Shown here one piece after another: positions 43,969 to 53,274 of a stretch of DNA of 64,000 bases. Numbering within the stretch: position 1 is the first letter of the stretch; every line of letters begins with the position of its first letter. Source of the stretch: Dehalococcoidia bacterium (GTDB taxonomy: Bacteria; Chloroflexota; Dehalococcoidia; DSTF01; JACRBR01); assembly GCA_040902535.1 (NCBI GenBank), contig JBBDXD010000003.1, positions 94,118 through 158,117 of the forward strand, read 5' to 3'. Under the pieces are notes generated by a model. That model did not search any database. It was given only the letters and a program-made list of their open reading frames with translations, and was not told the DNA's origin. A program made the translations under genes and the position numbers.

Positions 43969-45113
43969 GCCTCCGGATGACGACGGCCATCGTCGGGGCG
44001 GCGGAGACCGACGAAATTGGCGTGTTGCCCGGCAAGTCGGCGATCCAGCTTCACGCGGAAGCGGCGTTGAACGCGCTGGACGACGCGGGGCTGACGAAGG
44101 ACGACATCGACGCGGTGCTCTGCGCGGGCCAGTCGCCGGTGGCGGTGGCCGAGTACCTGAACATTGTGCCGAACTACCTGGACGGAACGAGCGTCGGCGG
44201 CTGCTCGTTCATGATGCACGTGCGGCACGCATCGGCGGCGATCCGGGCGGGGCTTTGCACGACGGCGCTGATCACGCACGGCGAGAGCGGCCGGTCCCGC
44301 GTCGGGATGGGGGGCTGGGGCGGTGCTCGCCAGATGCTACAGGCGCAGTTCGAGGAGCCGTACGGCGTCGCCGGGCCGCCGACGCGCTTTACGATCCCGA
44401 TCCTGCGCCACATGCACGAATACGGCACGACGCACGAGCAGATGGCGTCGGTTGCCGTCGCGACGCGTCGCTGGGCGGAGCAGAACCCGCGGGCGATGAT
44501 GCGGGAGCCGATCACCGTCGAGGATGTGCTCAATTCGCGTGTGATCGCGTGGCCGGTGCACCTGTTGGAGTGCTGCCTGGTGACGGATGGCGGCGGCGCC
44601 TTAGTCGTGGTCGCGGCGGAGCGTGCGAAGGACTTCCCGAAGAAGCCGGCGTACGTCCTGGGCACCGGCGAGTCGAGCGAACACTCGATGATCAGCCAGA
44701 TGATCGACATGACGGAGTCGCGCGCGTTCAAGGTGTCCGGAGACCTGGCGTTCAACGAGGCCGGAATCTCCCGCAAGGACATCGACCACGCGATGTTCTA
44801 CGACGCCTTTGCGCACACGCCGATGTTCGCGCTGGAAGCCCTGGGCTTCGTCGGGAAGGGCGAAAGCGGCCCGTTCTTCGAGGAGATGCGGACGGCGCCG
44901 GGCGGCGACTTTCCCCTGAACACGAACGGCGGCGGCCTGAGCTACACGCACACCGGCATGTACGGCATGTTCGCGATCCAGGAGTCCGTGCGTCAATTGC
45001 GGGGCGAGGCGGCAGTACAGGTGGCGGGCGTCAAGACGAGCATCGCGCACGGGGTCGGCGGCATGTTCCACGCCGCCGGGACGCTGATTTTGACAAACGA
45101 CGAGCGGGCCTGA
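43965..45113 (+). CDS. Thiolase-like protein (SCP-x/acetyl-CoA acetyltransferase family)
   Basis: A 382-aa thiolase-superfamily protein. It has the N- and C-terminal halves of the fold (ALDDAGLTKDDIDAVLCAGQ; SYTHTGMYGMFAIQESVRQLRGE) with Cys88 in VGGCSFMMHV in the usual acyl-binding place, and a C-terminal GVGGMFHAAGTL instead of the canonical CxG motif. Without the second Cys/His set it may act only with its DUF35 partner, as in steroid side-chain Ltp2-like retro-aldolases. Neighbouring BVMO and SDR genes fit ketone or sterol-like catabolism, but no pathway is shown. Confidence 0.85.
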   Translation: MSLRMTTAIVGAAETDEIGVLPGKSAIQLHAEAALNALDDAGLTKDDIDAVLCAGQSPVAVAEYLNIVPNYLDGTSVGGCSFMMHVRHASAAIRAGLCTTALITHGESGRSRVGMGGWGGARQMLQAQFEEPYGVAGPPTRFTIPILRHMHEYGTTHEQMASVAVATRRWAEQNPRAMMREPITVEDVLNSRVIAWPVHLLECCLVTDGGGALVVVAAERAKDFPKKPAYVLGTGESSEHSMISQMIDMTESRAFKVSGDLAFNEAGISRKDIDHAMFYDAFAHTPMFALEALGFVGKGESGPFFEEMRTAPGGDFPLNTNGGGLSYTHTGMYGMFAIQESVRQLRGEAAVQVAGVKTSIAHGVGGMFHAAGTLILTNDERA

Positions 45114-45241
45114 GAGCCGGCCAGCCGCCCGGAATCGAACGAAGACCCGCCTCCGACCTAGTTTCCGAAAAACTTACGACGCATGCTTCACGGCGGGGCT
45201 TCGCCGCTGTACCCTTATGTTCTCGCGCGAAGGAGCGAAGG

Positions 45242-45619
45242 ATGCCCCTGGAGACGTGGGATGTGTGGTATCCGGACGCGGCGGCCGCCGGACTTTCGTT
45301 CGCACTCGGTTGCATGGAGCGTGCGGACGCCATCATGATCCACGCGGCGCCGAACTCGCTGCGGATAGAAGTTCGAGACGAGGCGGGCGAACGGGTGGCA
45401 TTCGTCGATCGCCTCAAGCGGGAAGGCCGGCACTTCCCGATGACGCGCATCCGGCGGCGCGGCGAGACGCTGGTGCGCGAGGACGAATGGCCACAGGACG
45501 AGGACATCGGCCGTCCGGTGCTGCTGCCCGGAGGAGAGGTGGGGATCCTCAAGCAGTGGTGGAACGCGGAGGACGGCAGCGAGTGGCGCTGGACCGTCGA
45601 GTTCTATAACCACCGGTAA
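45242..45619 (+). CDS. Small protein of unknown function
   Basis: A 125-aa soluble protein. It reads as two short beta-rich halves (IEVRDEAGERVAFVDRLKREG; TLVREDEWPQDEDIGRPVLLPGGEVGILKQWWNAED) and ends with SEWRWTVEFYNHR. No motif recognised. GGAG and GAAGG precede the ATG. It lies 128 bases after the thiolase and 18 bases before the VWA/FHA gene, with which it may be co-transcribed. Confidence 0.6.
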   Translation: MPLETWDVWYPDAAAAGLSFALGCMERADAIMIHAAPNSLRIEVRDEAGERVAFVDRLKREGRHFPMTRIRRRGETLVREDEWPQDEDIGRPVLLPGGEVGILKQWWNAEDGSEWRWTVEFYNHR

Positions 45620-45637
45620 GGCGGGGAGCAGGCAGGG

Positions 45638-47317
45638 ATGCGGCGGGGGCGCAGAGTGCCGCGAATGCATTCAATGATCTTCCTCACCATGGCGGCGCTC
45701 TTCGGCGGCGTCCTCTTCGCCATGCCTTCGTCCGGGCGCGCGCAAGAGCCGCCGCCCACGTTGCAGATTCACCAGGTCGACGGCCTCGCGTATCCCAGGA
45801 TCCGCGCCGTCGTCAGCGCGCTCGATGCGGACGGAGCGCCGATCCCCGGCCTGAGCGCCGCTTCCTTCCAACCGTTCGAAGGTGAAACGCCGATCACGCT
45901 GACCGGAGTGACGGCTGCCTCGGACCCATCGCAGAGGCTCGGCGTTGCGCTGGTCATCGACGTGTCCGCGAGCATGCGCGGCGCGCCGCTCGACGCGGCG
46001 AAGCTGGCGTCGATTGCGTTCGTGCAGGGTTTTGGACCGGCGGACGAGGCTGCCGTGTTCGCGTTCAACGACAACGTGAAGACGGTGGTGCCATTCACAC
46101 TCGACAGGGACGCGCTCGTCGCCGGGATTGCCGGGCTGGAGGCCAGTGGCGGGTCCGCGTTGCACCAGGCGGCGCAGGCTGGCTCGTTTGCGGCCGGTGC
46201 GACGACGACCGAGCGCAAAGCCATTGTGCTGCTCGCGGCGAGTGGCAGCACATCGCCGGATGTCACCGCCGGTGCGGCGCTCGGCGTGGCGCAGACCGTC
46301 GCGGCGCCCGTCTTTACGGTCGCGCTCGGGCCGGCGAGTGATGGCACATTCCTCGAGGGGCTCGCCGCCGTAACAATGGGACAGCACCGCGTTGCGGAAG
46401 CGAGCGGCGCCGCCGGGGCGCTGAGCGACATCGCGAGCGTGCTGCGCGGTCAGTACGTGCTCACCATGACGGGGTCGGGAACAGCGGCCGCGAACGGAAG
46501 AGCGGGCGAACTGCGGTTGATCGCCGACATAGACGGGACGCCCGCGGGGGCGGTGGCGGGATTCCGTCGCGGACTGGATCCGGCGGAGGCGTTCGGCCAC
46601 CCGGACGACGATACGGCCACAACCGAGTTCGCACGGACGGCGCTCTTTGCGCTGCTGGCGCTGATCGGCGCCGGGATCATCGCCGGTGCAGCCTACTGGG
46701 CAATTGCGACGCTGCGGCAGATGCGTGTAGAGCACCACCAGCGCGAATGGGTGGCGCCGAATCAGCAACGCGCCGCCGCACAGCCGTTGCCCCGGCCGGC
46801 GGGCCCCCTCCGGACGGCGGCGGTAATGTCCGGCCCCCCCACGCTGGCGCCATCGATGGGGCCATCCGCGGCGCCGGAGCCCGCCTCCGTGCCGGAGCCG
46901 GCTCCCATGCCGGAGCGCATGAGCGTTCCCGCGCCGACGATCGTGGTGTCCGCGACCGTTCCGGTGGAGGTCGCCAGCGCATCGCGGACGCGGGCGGGCG
47001 GGCGGTTCGTCGAAAGGACGCCGCGTGGGCGAGGAGAGACGTACGAACTGGGCGCCGGGCCGATCGTGATCGGATCATCGCCGCGAGAGTCCACGATCGT
47101 GTTGCCGGCCAGCGTCGATGTCGCGCCCGCGCACGTGCGGATCTGGTTGCGCGACGGGAAGTACGTCATGCACCACGCCGGCGGGTTCCGGCGCCGGACG
47201 CTCGTCGGCGGGCAGCCGACGGACTGGTGCGTGCTGGAGCACGGCGACGAGGTACAGATCGGGCCGCACAAGCTCGTGTACGTCGAAGAAGGTAACGAGC
47301 GGCCGCTCCGCTTCTAG
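45638..47317 (+). CDS. VWA-TM-FHA signalling/adhesion protein
   Basis: A 559-aa exported-then-membrane protein: signal peptide (IFLTMAALFGGVLFAMPSS), a beta-rich N-part, a von Willebrand A domain (about 105-290) with the MIDAS start DVSAS, a TM helix (about 334-356, FALLALIGAGIIAGAAYW), a Pro/Ala linker, and a cytoplasmic FHA domain (about 470-550; IVIGSSPRESTIVLP). This topology links an outside ligand to a phosphothreonine-binding module inside. ATG 45638 with GGAG upstream. No Ser/Thr kinase lies in the window. Not identical to a named system. Confidence 0.8.
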   Translation: MRRGRRVPRMHSMIFLTMAALFGGVLFAMPSSGRAQEPPPTLQIHQVDGLAYPRIRAVVSALDADGAPIPGLSAASFQPFEGETPITLTGVTAASDPSQRLGVALVIDVSASMRGAPLDAAKLASIAFVQGFGPADEAAVFAFNDNVKTVVPFTLDRDALVAGIAGLEASGGSALHQAAQAGSFAAGATTTERKAIVLLAASGSTSPDVTAGAALGVAQTVAAPVFTVALGPASDGTFLEGLAAVTMGQHRVAEASGAAGALSDIASVLRGQYVLTMTGSGTAAANGRAGELRLIADIDGTPAGAVAGFRRGLDPAEAFGHPDDDTATTEFARTALFALLALIGAGIIAGAAYWAIATLRQMRVEHHQREWVAPNQQRAAAQPLPRPAGPLRTAAVMSGPPTLAPSMGPSAAPEPASVPEPAPMPERMSVPAPTIVVSATVPVEVASASRTRAGGRFVERTPRGRGETYELGAGPIVIGSSPRESTIVLPASVDVAPAHVRIWLRDGKYVMHHAGGFRRRTLVGGQPTDWCVLEHGDEVQIGPHKLVYVEEGNERPLRF

Positions 47318-47737
47318 ATCTCCGCCAGCGACGACCCCCGGCAGGCTGAACGGCGCGAGCAGCGCGATCTATGCTTATCGGGCAGTTCGCACGCATGTCG
47401 CCAGAATTCGGAACAGCGGAGATGCTCGGCGCGGATACGTCTCAAGACGTTCGAGAAGCTCCCGATCGAGAATCCCTTCAATCAGTACTTCGCCGCCCGG
47501 AAGTTACGGGTGATCGCAGCGAATAACAGGAGGGCAGGGCGCCGCAAGGCGCTCCGCCCTTCGCGCTGTGGCGGCGGCGCGGCAACCCGCTCCCATTCGG
47601 TGACAAGTATGGGCTGTCGTCGCGCGTTTCGGGCCCTGTTATGCTCTCGAAATGCAAGGACCGCCGCCTGTCACGGATGCGTCATCTTCGGGCCGTGATA
47701 CTCATCCTGCTGGCAGCGCGCTGTTGCGCCCGGCGGC
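47318..47737. other. 420-bp spacer with hairpin and possible leader ORF
   Basis: Between the VWA/FHA gene and the first histidine kinase. Two short open stretches (about 47394-47520) read as protein in alternate frames, for example KTFEKLPIENPFNQYF, which hints at a decayed gene, but no complete one is supported. A strong hairpin is at 47531-47560, and a leader ORF at 47652-47747. Confidence 0.4.
47531..47560. terminator. Hairpin in spacer before histidine kinase 1
   Basis: AGGGCAGGGCGCC pairs with GGCGCTCCGCCCT (one mismatch, one G-U) around GCAA. It may end transcription from the VWA/FHA gene. No U-tract follows. Confidence 0.55.
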
Positions 47738-47747
47738 ATGCTCATGA
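47652..47747 (+). CDS. Possible 31-aa leader ORF coupled to histidine kinase 1
   Basis: An extended -10 box TGTTATGCT (47637-47645) is followed by six bases and ATG, a spacing that again suggests a leaderless start. The 31-codon frame (MQGPPPVTDASSSGRDTHPA...) ends with TGA at 47745-47747 that overlaps an ATG of the kinase frame at 47744 (ATGA). The peptide has no domain. If real, it would couple kinase translation; codon bias evidence is weak. Confidence 0.35.
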   Translation: MQGPPPVTDASSSGRDTHPAGSALLRPAACS

Positions 47748-49606
47748 TCGAACCTGAAACACCAGCGAGATCGGATGCCGGCGACCTGCTGGCGTCGCGG
47801 CAACACGCCCTGGCCGAAAGCCGCCTGATGCTGCTCGTCGAGGCGGCGGGCCAGCTCATCGAATCACTGGAGCTGAAGGATGTGCTGCCGCGCATCCTTC
47901 GCCTGTCGACGCAGCTCATCAACGCCGACGCGTACGCGCTATGGAACTTCGATGCCCGCGCGAACGCCTGGGAAGTGCTGTCGTCGCAGGGGCTTTCTGC
48001 CGCGTACCTCGCGAACGCCACGATCGCGGTGACGCCCGAGACGCCGCGGCTCACCGGGCCGATGGTGATCCCCGACGTCGACGTGGAAGAACTGCTTGAA
48101 GGCCGGCGGGACGGCTACGGCCCCGAGGGCATCCGCTCGCTGATGGTCATGCCCTTGCGCATGGCAGGCGAGAACCACGGCACGCTCACCTTCTACTATC
48201 GAAGCCCGCACGTCACGAGTGATGGCGACGTGCGCGTCGCGGAGGCGCTCGCGAGCCTCGCGTCCGCAGCGATTACATCGTCGCGGCTGCACGAAGAGAC
48301 CCGGCGCGCGAACGAAGAACTGGCGGATGCGAACCGCCGCCTCGCCATGCTCTCCGAGGCCTCCTCGGTGCTCAGCGCCACGCTCGACGCATCGCAGGTG
48401 AATGGCGATGCCGGCGAACACGCGCCGACGCTGGCAGCGCTCGCGCGCTTACTCGTACCGGCGTTCGCGGACATCTGCGTGATAGACGTGTTTGAAGGCC
48501 GAGACCAGGTCCGGCGCCTGGAAGCGGCAACGGTGAAAGGCGTCGACGCGCGCGCGTTATCGCGGATCCATCTTCGCGACTGGCTGACGGCGCCGGGATC
48601 GGATCAGACCGTCAGCGAAGCCGTCGCCGAGGGTCAGACCTTCGTCGTCGAGGACGTCACGAAGGGGTGGCTGCAGGCATGCACGCCCAATCGCGAACAA
48701 CTCGACGCGGCGCGTGGCATCGCCGCCCGTTCCATCATCATGGCGCCGATGCGCGTGCGCGGCCAGACGATCGGCACGTTGACGGCGGTTGCGGACCGCA
48801 CGTACCGCTTGAAGGACGTCCAGCTCATCGAGGAAGTGACGCGTCGCGCCGCGATCGCGCTCGATGGCGTGCGCCTGTTCGCCTCCGCGCGCCGCGTCGC
48901 GGACGAGCTACGCGACGCCAACGCGGCGAAGGACGAGTTCCTGGGTCTTGTCTCGCACGAATTGAAGACGCCGATCACGACCATTCTCGGGAACGCGGAA
49001 GTGCTCGATCGCCGGTTTGATGCGATCGCCGATGCAGACCGGATCGAAGCGCTGGCAGATATCCGCGCCGAAGCGGAACGCCTGCACCGCATCATCGATA
49101 ACCTGCTGGTGCTCGCGCGGCTGGAACAGGGAAGCTCGATCGAACGCGAGCCGATGCTCGTGCGCAGGATCGTCCAGCAGATCGTGACGTCACACGGCAG
49201 GTCATTTCCGGGCCGCGTGATCGACGTCCGATGGGACCTCGACCCGGCGCCGGTCCTGGGTTCGCCGCCGTACCTGGAGCAGACGCTGCGCAATCTGATC
49301 AGCAACGCCGAGAAGTACAGTCCGCAGGATAGACAGATCCGTATTGAGGCGAGCCGCGCCGACAACGAGTTGATCGTCCGCGTGCTCGACGAGGGGCCGG
49401 GCGTGCGTGAGGACGAATTGGACGTCATCTTCACACCGTTCTACCGGTCGAGTACGACGGCGAGCCTGGCGCAGGGCGTCGGCATCGGCCTGGCCGTCTG
49501 TCGCAGGCTGATTGAAGCGCAGGGCGGACGCATCTGGGCTGCACGGCGGAGCGCCGAAGGCGGCAGCGAGTTCGGCTTCGCGCTTCCGATCATCGAAGAC
49601 GAATAG
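47738..49606 (+). CDS. Soluble sensor histidine kinase with two GAF domains
   Basis: A 622-aa hybrid-type sensor without TM helices: GAF-like domain 1 about residues 40-180, GAF-like domain 2 about 225-375, a coiled linker, then the HisKA phosphoacceptor His407 (LVSHELKTP), N box NLISNAEKYS, and G boxes DEGPGV and GVGIGLAV. It senses a soluble or redox/small-molecule signal and phosphorylates an unknown response regulator; none is adjacent. Start at 47738 or 47744, neither with a ribosome site, perhaps coupled to the leader ORF. Confidence 0.88.
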   Translation: MLMIEPETPARSDAGDLLASRQHALAESRLMLLVEAAGQLIESLELKDVLPRILRLSTQLINADAYALWNFDARANAWEVLSSQGLSAAYLANATIAVTPETPRLTGPMVIPDVDVEELLEGRRDGYGPEGIRSLMVMPLRMAGENHGTLTFYYRSPHVTSDGDVRVAEALASLASAAITSSRLHEETRRANEELADANRRLAMLSEASSVLSATLDASQVNGDAGEHAPTLAALARLLVPAFADICVIDVFEGRDQVRRLEAATVKGVDARALSRIHLRDWLTAPGSDQTVSEAVAEGQTFVVEDVTKGWLQACTPNREQLDAARGIAARSIIMAPMRVRGQTIGTLTAVADRTYRLKDVQLIEEVTRRAAIALDGVRLFASARRVADELRDANAAKDEFLGLVSHELKTPITTILGNAEVLDRRFDAIADADRIEALADIRAEAERLHRIIDNLLVLARLEQGSSIEREPMLVRRIVQQIVTSHGRSFPGRVIDVRWDLDPAPVLGSPPYLEQTLRNLISNAEKYSPQDRQIRIEASRADNELIVRVLDEGPGVREDELDVIFTPFYRSSTTASLAQGVGIGLAVCRRLIEAQGGRIWAARRSAEGGSEFGFALPIIEDE

Positions 49607-49768
49607 CCGGGCCCAGCGCTGAACGCGCCGCAATGGCGCCACGTGACTAGATGGTATTGAGATGCGAATACAACGGGCCGCGCTGCTACAATTTCTCGCA
49701 TACGGAACGCGCGCAGCCGCTTCCCGCAGCGCTCACGCTGTCACGACGCACCGGTTGAAAGAGGAAAC

Positions 49769-51283
49769 GTGGTACTCGAACGCCTGAAACGACCGAAGGG
49801 CCGCGAGAACGGCGCCAACGCCGCGCCTTACGCGTCGCCGGATTTCCTTGAAGCGCTGGGTGTCGCCGTCTACACGACGGACGCAAACGGGATTATCACG
49901 TCGTTCAATGACGCCGCCTTCCAGCTCTGGGGCCGCAAACCGGAACTCGGGAAGGACCAGTGGTGCGGCTCATGGAAAATCTACCGGACTGACGGCACGC
50001 CCTTACCGCATGACCAGTGTCCCATGGGCGTGTGTCTCAAGGAGGACCGCATCGTGCGCGGCGAGGAAGCCATCGCCGAGCGGCCCGACGGAACGCGCGT
50101 CTGGTTTGTCCCGTATCCGACACCGCTGCATGATGCCGAAGGCAACCTCATCGGCGCGGTGAACGTGCTTGTTGACGTCACTGAGAGGAGACGGGCGGAG
50201 GAAGTCGCGTCGTATTTCAACGCGATCGTCGCGTCATCCGATGATGCCATTGTCAGCAAGGACTTGAACGGAACGATAACGTCCTGGAACGATGGAGCCG
50301 AGCGGCTCTTCGGGTTCAAGGCTGATGAAGTGATTGGCCATTCCATCTACGTCATCATTCCCGCCGACCGCCGGGATGAGGAACATAGCGTGCTCACCCG
50401 CGTGCGGCGTGGCGAGCGCGTGGAACACTTCGAGACGTTGAGGCGCACGAAAGATGGCACTCACGTTCCGATCTCTCTTACCGTCTCACCAGTACGCGAT
50501 CGCGATGGCAGGATTATCGGCGCATCGAAGGTGGCTCGCGATATCTCCGAGCGTAAGCGATGGGAAGCCGCCGTTGCCGAAGCGCTCGCCATCAAGGACG
50601 AGTTCATCAGCCTGGTGTCGCACGAATTGCGCACGCCGCTGACGACCATCCTCGGCAATGCCGCGATCCTTCGCCGAAGGATCGCTGATCTGCCGGAAGA
50701 TGTCGTGCGCTCCTCGCTCTCCGACATTCACGGCGACGCCGAGCGGCTGGCGCGCGTCATCGACGACATGCTCGCGCTTGCGCGGCTCGATCGCGGCCAC
50801 CCGCCGGAACTCGAGCCGACTGTACTCACGCCGATCATCGCGCAGGCGGCGACGCACCACCGCGAACGGTATCCGGAGCGCAACGTCCACGTGGACGCCG
50901 AAGAGCATCTGCCGCTGGCCGAAGCGAGCGCGGACTTCGTCGACCAGATCCTCGAGAACCTGTTGACGAACGCGGAAAAGTACGGCGATCCGGACGCACC
51001 CATCGACATTTCGATTGCGTCGGGCAGTGGCGAGGTCATTGTGTCGGTGACGGATCGGGGCACGGGGATCACCCCAGAGGATGTGAAACGCCTCTTCGAG
51101 CCCTTCTATCGCAGCAGTACCGGTCACCGCTCAGGCGGCCTCGGGCTCGGTCTTACGGTATGCAAGCGCCTCGTCGAGGCGCAGCGCGGCCGTATCTGGT
51201 GCGAATCACGCGTCGGCGGCGGCACGACGTTCGCGTTCAGCGTGCCGGTCATTGCGAGCGAGTTCGGCGCAAGCCGCCCCTGA
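49769..51283 (+). CDS. Soluble PAS-domain sensor histidine kinase
   Basis: A 504-aa kinase: PAS 1 (about 25-140, YTTDANGIITSFNDAAFQLWG), PAS 2 (about 145-265, IVSKDLNGTITSWNDGAERLFG), then HisKA with His285 (LVSHELRTP), N box NLLTNAEKYG, and G boxes DRGTGI and GLGLGLTV. No TM segment, so a cytosolic signal is sensed. It has no receiver domain or adjacent response regulator. GTG at 49769 with GAGGAAA upstream; TACAAT is at 49687-49692. Its kinase core is a close paralogue of the kinase just before it. Confidence 0.9.
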   Translation: MVLERLKRPKGRENGANAAPYASPDFLEALGVAVYTTDANGIITSFNDAAFQLWGRKPELGKDQWCGSWKIYRTDGTPLPHDQCPMGVCLKEDRIVRGEEAIAERPDGTRVWFVPYPTPLHDAEGNLIGAVNVLVDVTERRRAEEVASYFNAIVASSDDAIVSKDLNGTITSWNDGAERLFGFKADEVIGHSIYVIIPADRRDEEHSVLTRVRRGERVEHFETLRRTKDGTHVPISLTVSPVRDRDGRIIGASKVARDISERKRWEAAVAEALAIKDEFISLVSHELRTPLTTILGNAAILRRRIADLPEDVVRSSLSDIHGDAERLARVIDDMLALARLDRGHPPELEPTVLTPIIAQAATHHRERYPERNVHVDAEEHLPLAEASADFVDQILENLLTNAEKYGDPDAPIDISIASGSGEVIVSVTDRGTGITPEDVKRLFEPFYRSSTGHRSGGLGLGLTVCKRLVEAQRGRIWCESRVGGGTTFAFSVPVIASEFGASRP

Positions 51284-51978
51284 CCTCAAGCGCCTGATCG
51301 ATCACGTCATCCGGCGAGCGTGGCCGGGGCCAAAGCCTGCTGCCACGTGCGCTCCTCACGCCGCGCAGGCGCCGCCCGCAACGGGCCGTACACCGCCACG
51401 CGGAACGGCGCTCGCTGGCCGGCGCCCTGCCATGGGCTTGCGCTGAGGCTGAATTCCTCCGGCAATTGCTCTCGTGAGGCTTGCGCCACCATGAGGTCCA
51501 ACGCTCGCGACTTGTCGAGTATCAGCATGGGCGTAGGTGTCGCACGCCGCGCCGCTCGTAGCGATGAGGGTTTTCGACAAGAGTCGCGCGGCTAACACCC
51601 TGACAAGCGCTGCGGGGACGCCCGATTCGATGGTTTGCGGCGTTCCTGCCGGCGCACGCATGACGTGCGTTTCATGCGGGATCGCACCTAGGGAGATGCC
51701 GCGAGGCGAGCTACGCGAGCGCCGCCGCCGTATCGAGCGAGATGATGTGGACGTGTTTCAACCCGCTCTTGCCTTTCAGCGCGATGGAGTCATGGCGGGC
51801 ATGCGGATAGTCGCCGCTGACAACCTCGAACACGCGCGACGACATGACGATATCGCCGGCCTGCGCCGCGCCGTAGTTTGTCAACGCCGAGGGCAGTGAC
51901 GAAACGCACGCGATCATAGGGGGATCCCGCACAGGCCGTGAGCGCCGGGCGGCCGATACCTCAGCCGGGAGCCGCACG
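51284..51978. other. 700-bp region without a supported intact gene
   Basis: Between histidine kinase 2 and glutamate dehydrogenase. On the minus strand 51711-51917 resembles the end of a class III cyclase (see next entry); other minus-strand pieces (around 51307-51528 and 51356-51661) read like protein but in two different frames without starts. Mixed frames and lack of ribosome sites suggest decayed DNA. Confidence 0.45.
51711..51917 (-). pseudogene. Remnant resembling the C-terminus of a class III adenylate cyclase
   Basis: A 68-aa frame, AAQAGDIVMSSRVFEVV then ALKGKSGLKHVHIISLD, matches the pattern at the end of class III nucleotide cyclases (GEILVS-x-VYE...ELKGK-x-G-x-V-x-VY). The catalytic domain proper is missing upstream and there is no ribosome site, so it looks like a gene fragment. 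It may be a short intact gene of unrelated kind. Confidence 0.4.
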
Positions 51979-53274
51979 ATGCCTCGAACCCCTGTCCGCA
52001 GCAGCGCGCCATTCCTCGCCGCCGTCCCGACGGCGCGGGCGTCATCGCCGTGGCAGGATGCGCAACAGCAATTCCTGCGCGCCGCCGCCCACCTGGCCCT
52101 GGAAGACGACGTCGTCAAGCTGCTGCGCGCGCCGTTTCGCGAGATGCACGTCGAGGTGCCGGTGCGGATGGACGACGGCGGCCTCGAAGTGTTTTCCGGC
52201 TTCCGTGTCCAGCACAACGGCGCTCGCGGGCCGTATAAGGGCGGCATCCGCTTCCACCCCGACGTCCACCTGGACGAGGTGCGGGCGCTGGCGGCGTTGA
52301 TGACGTGGAAGTGCGCACTCGTCGATGTGCCGTTCGGCGGCGCGAAGGGCGGCGTGCAGTGCGATCCCTCGCGGATGACCGAAGGCGAGTTGAACCGCCT
52401 TTCGCGGCGCTACATGCAGAACATTTCGCACATTCTCGGCGTCAGCCGCGATATTCCCGCGCCCGACATGGGCACGAACGCGCGCACCATGGCGTGGATG
52501 ATGGACGCCTACGGCTCGGCGCATGGCTACGCGCCGGCGATCGTCACGGGCAAGCCGGTCGAGCTGGGCGGGTCGTATGGACGCGAGTCCGCGACCGGAC
52601 GCGGCGTCATGCTGGTGACGCGCGCCTTCTGCGCCGATGCCGGCATGGACCCGCGCGATGTCACGGTCGTCGTGCAGGGTTTCGGCAACGTCGGATCGTG
52701 GACGGCGCTGCTCGCGCACGCGTGGGGCTTTCGCGTCACCGGCGTCGGCGACCTGCGCGGCGCCATCGCCGACGCGCGCGGCATCGACGTGCCGGCGCTC
52801 GTCGCGCATCTCGATGCCGGTTCGCCGATAACGTCGTTTCCGGGCGCAGAGCCTATCGAAGACGCGTCGGCGCTGCTCGCGTTGCCGTGTGACGTGCTGA
52901 TCCCCGCCGCGACCGGCGAGGTCATCGACGCGGCGAACGCCGGCGATGTGCGGGCGCGCCTGATCGTCGAGGCGGCAAACCACCCGATCACGCTCGACGG
53001 CGACGCTGTCCTCGCCGAGCGCGGCATCACGGTCATTCCGGACATCCTGGCGAACGCGGGCGGCGTCATCGTGTCGTACTTCGAGTGGACGCAGAACATC
53101 CAGCAGTTCCGCTGGACGGAAACGCGCGTGAACGAAGAACTCGAGCAGCGCATCGTCGCGGCGTACGGCCAGGTGCGCGATGCCGCTTCGAACGGGACTT
53201 CGTGGCGCGATGCGGCGTTCGCGATCGCCGTCGAGCGCGTCGCGCGCGCGATTCGCCTGCGCGCGTTCGTGTAG
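51979..53274 (+). CDS. Glutamate dehydrogenase family (Glu/Leu/Phe/Val dehydrogenase)
   Basis: A 431-aa NAD(P)-dependent amino acid dehydrogenase linking 2-oxoglutarate and glutamate (or a branched-chain analogue). Substrate and catalytic lysines: Lys87 (GPYKGGIRFHP), Lys111 (TWKCALVDVP) and Lys123 (PFGGAKGG). The Rossmann motif is GFGNVG (about 231-236). The end AFAIAVERVARAIRLRAFV is normal for hexameric GDH. Coenzyme and exact substrate are not decided by sequence alone, so no symbol is given. Confidence 0.92.
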   Translation: MPRTPVRSSAPFLAAVPTARASSPWQDAQQQFLRAAAHLALEDDVVKLLRAPFREMHVEVPVRMDDGGLEVFSGFRVQHNGARGPYKGGIRFHPDVHLDEVRALAALMTWKCALVDVPFGGAKGGVQCDPSRMTEGELNRLSRRYMQNISHILGVSRDIPAPDMGTNARTMAWMMDAYGSAHGYAPAIVTGKPVELGGSYGRESATGRGVMLVTRAFCADAGMDPRDVTVVVQGFGNVGSWTALLAHAWGFRVTGVGDLRGAIADARGIDVPALVAHLDAGSPITSFPGAEPIEDASALLALPCDVLIPAATGEVIDAANAGDVRARLIVEAANHPITLDGDAVLAERGITVIPDILANAGGVIVSYFEWTQNIQQFRWTETRVNEELEQRIVAAYGQVRDAASNGTSWRDAAFAIAVERVARAIRLRAFV

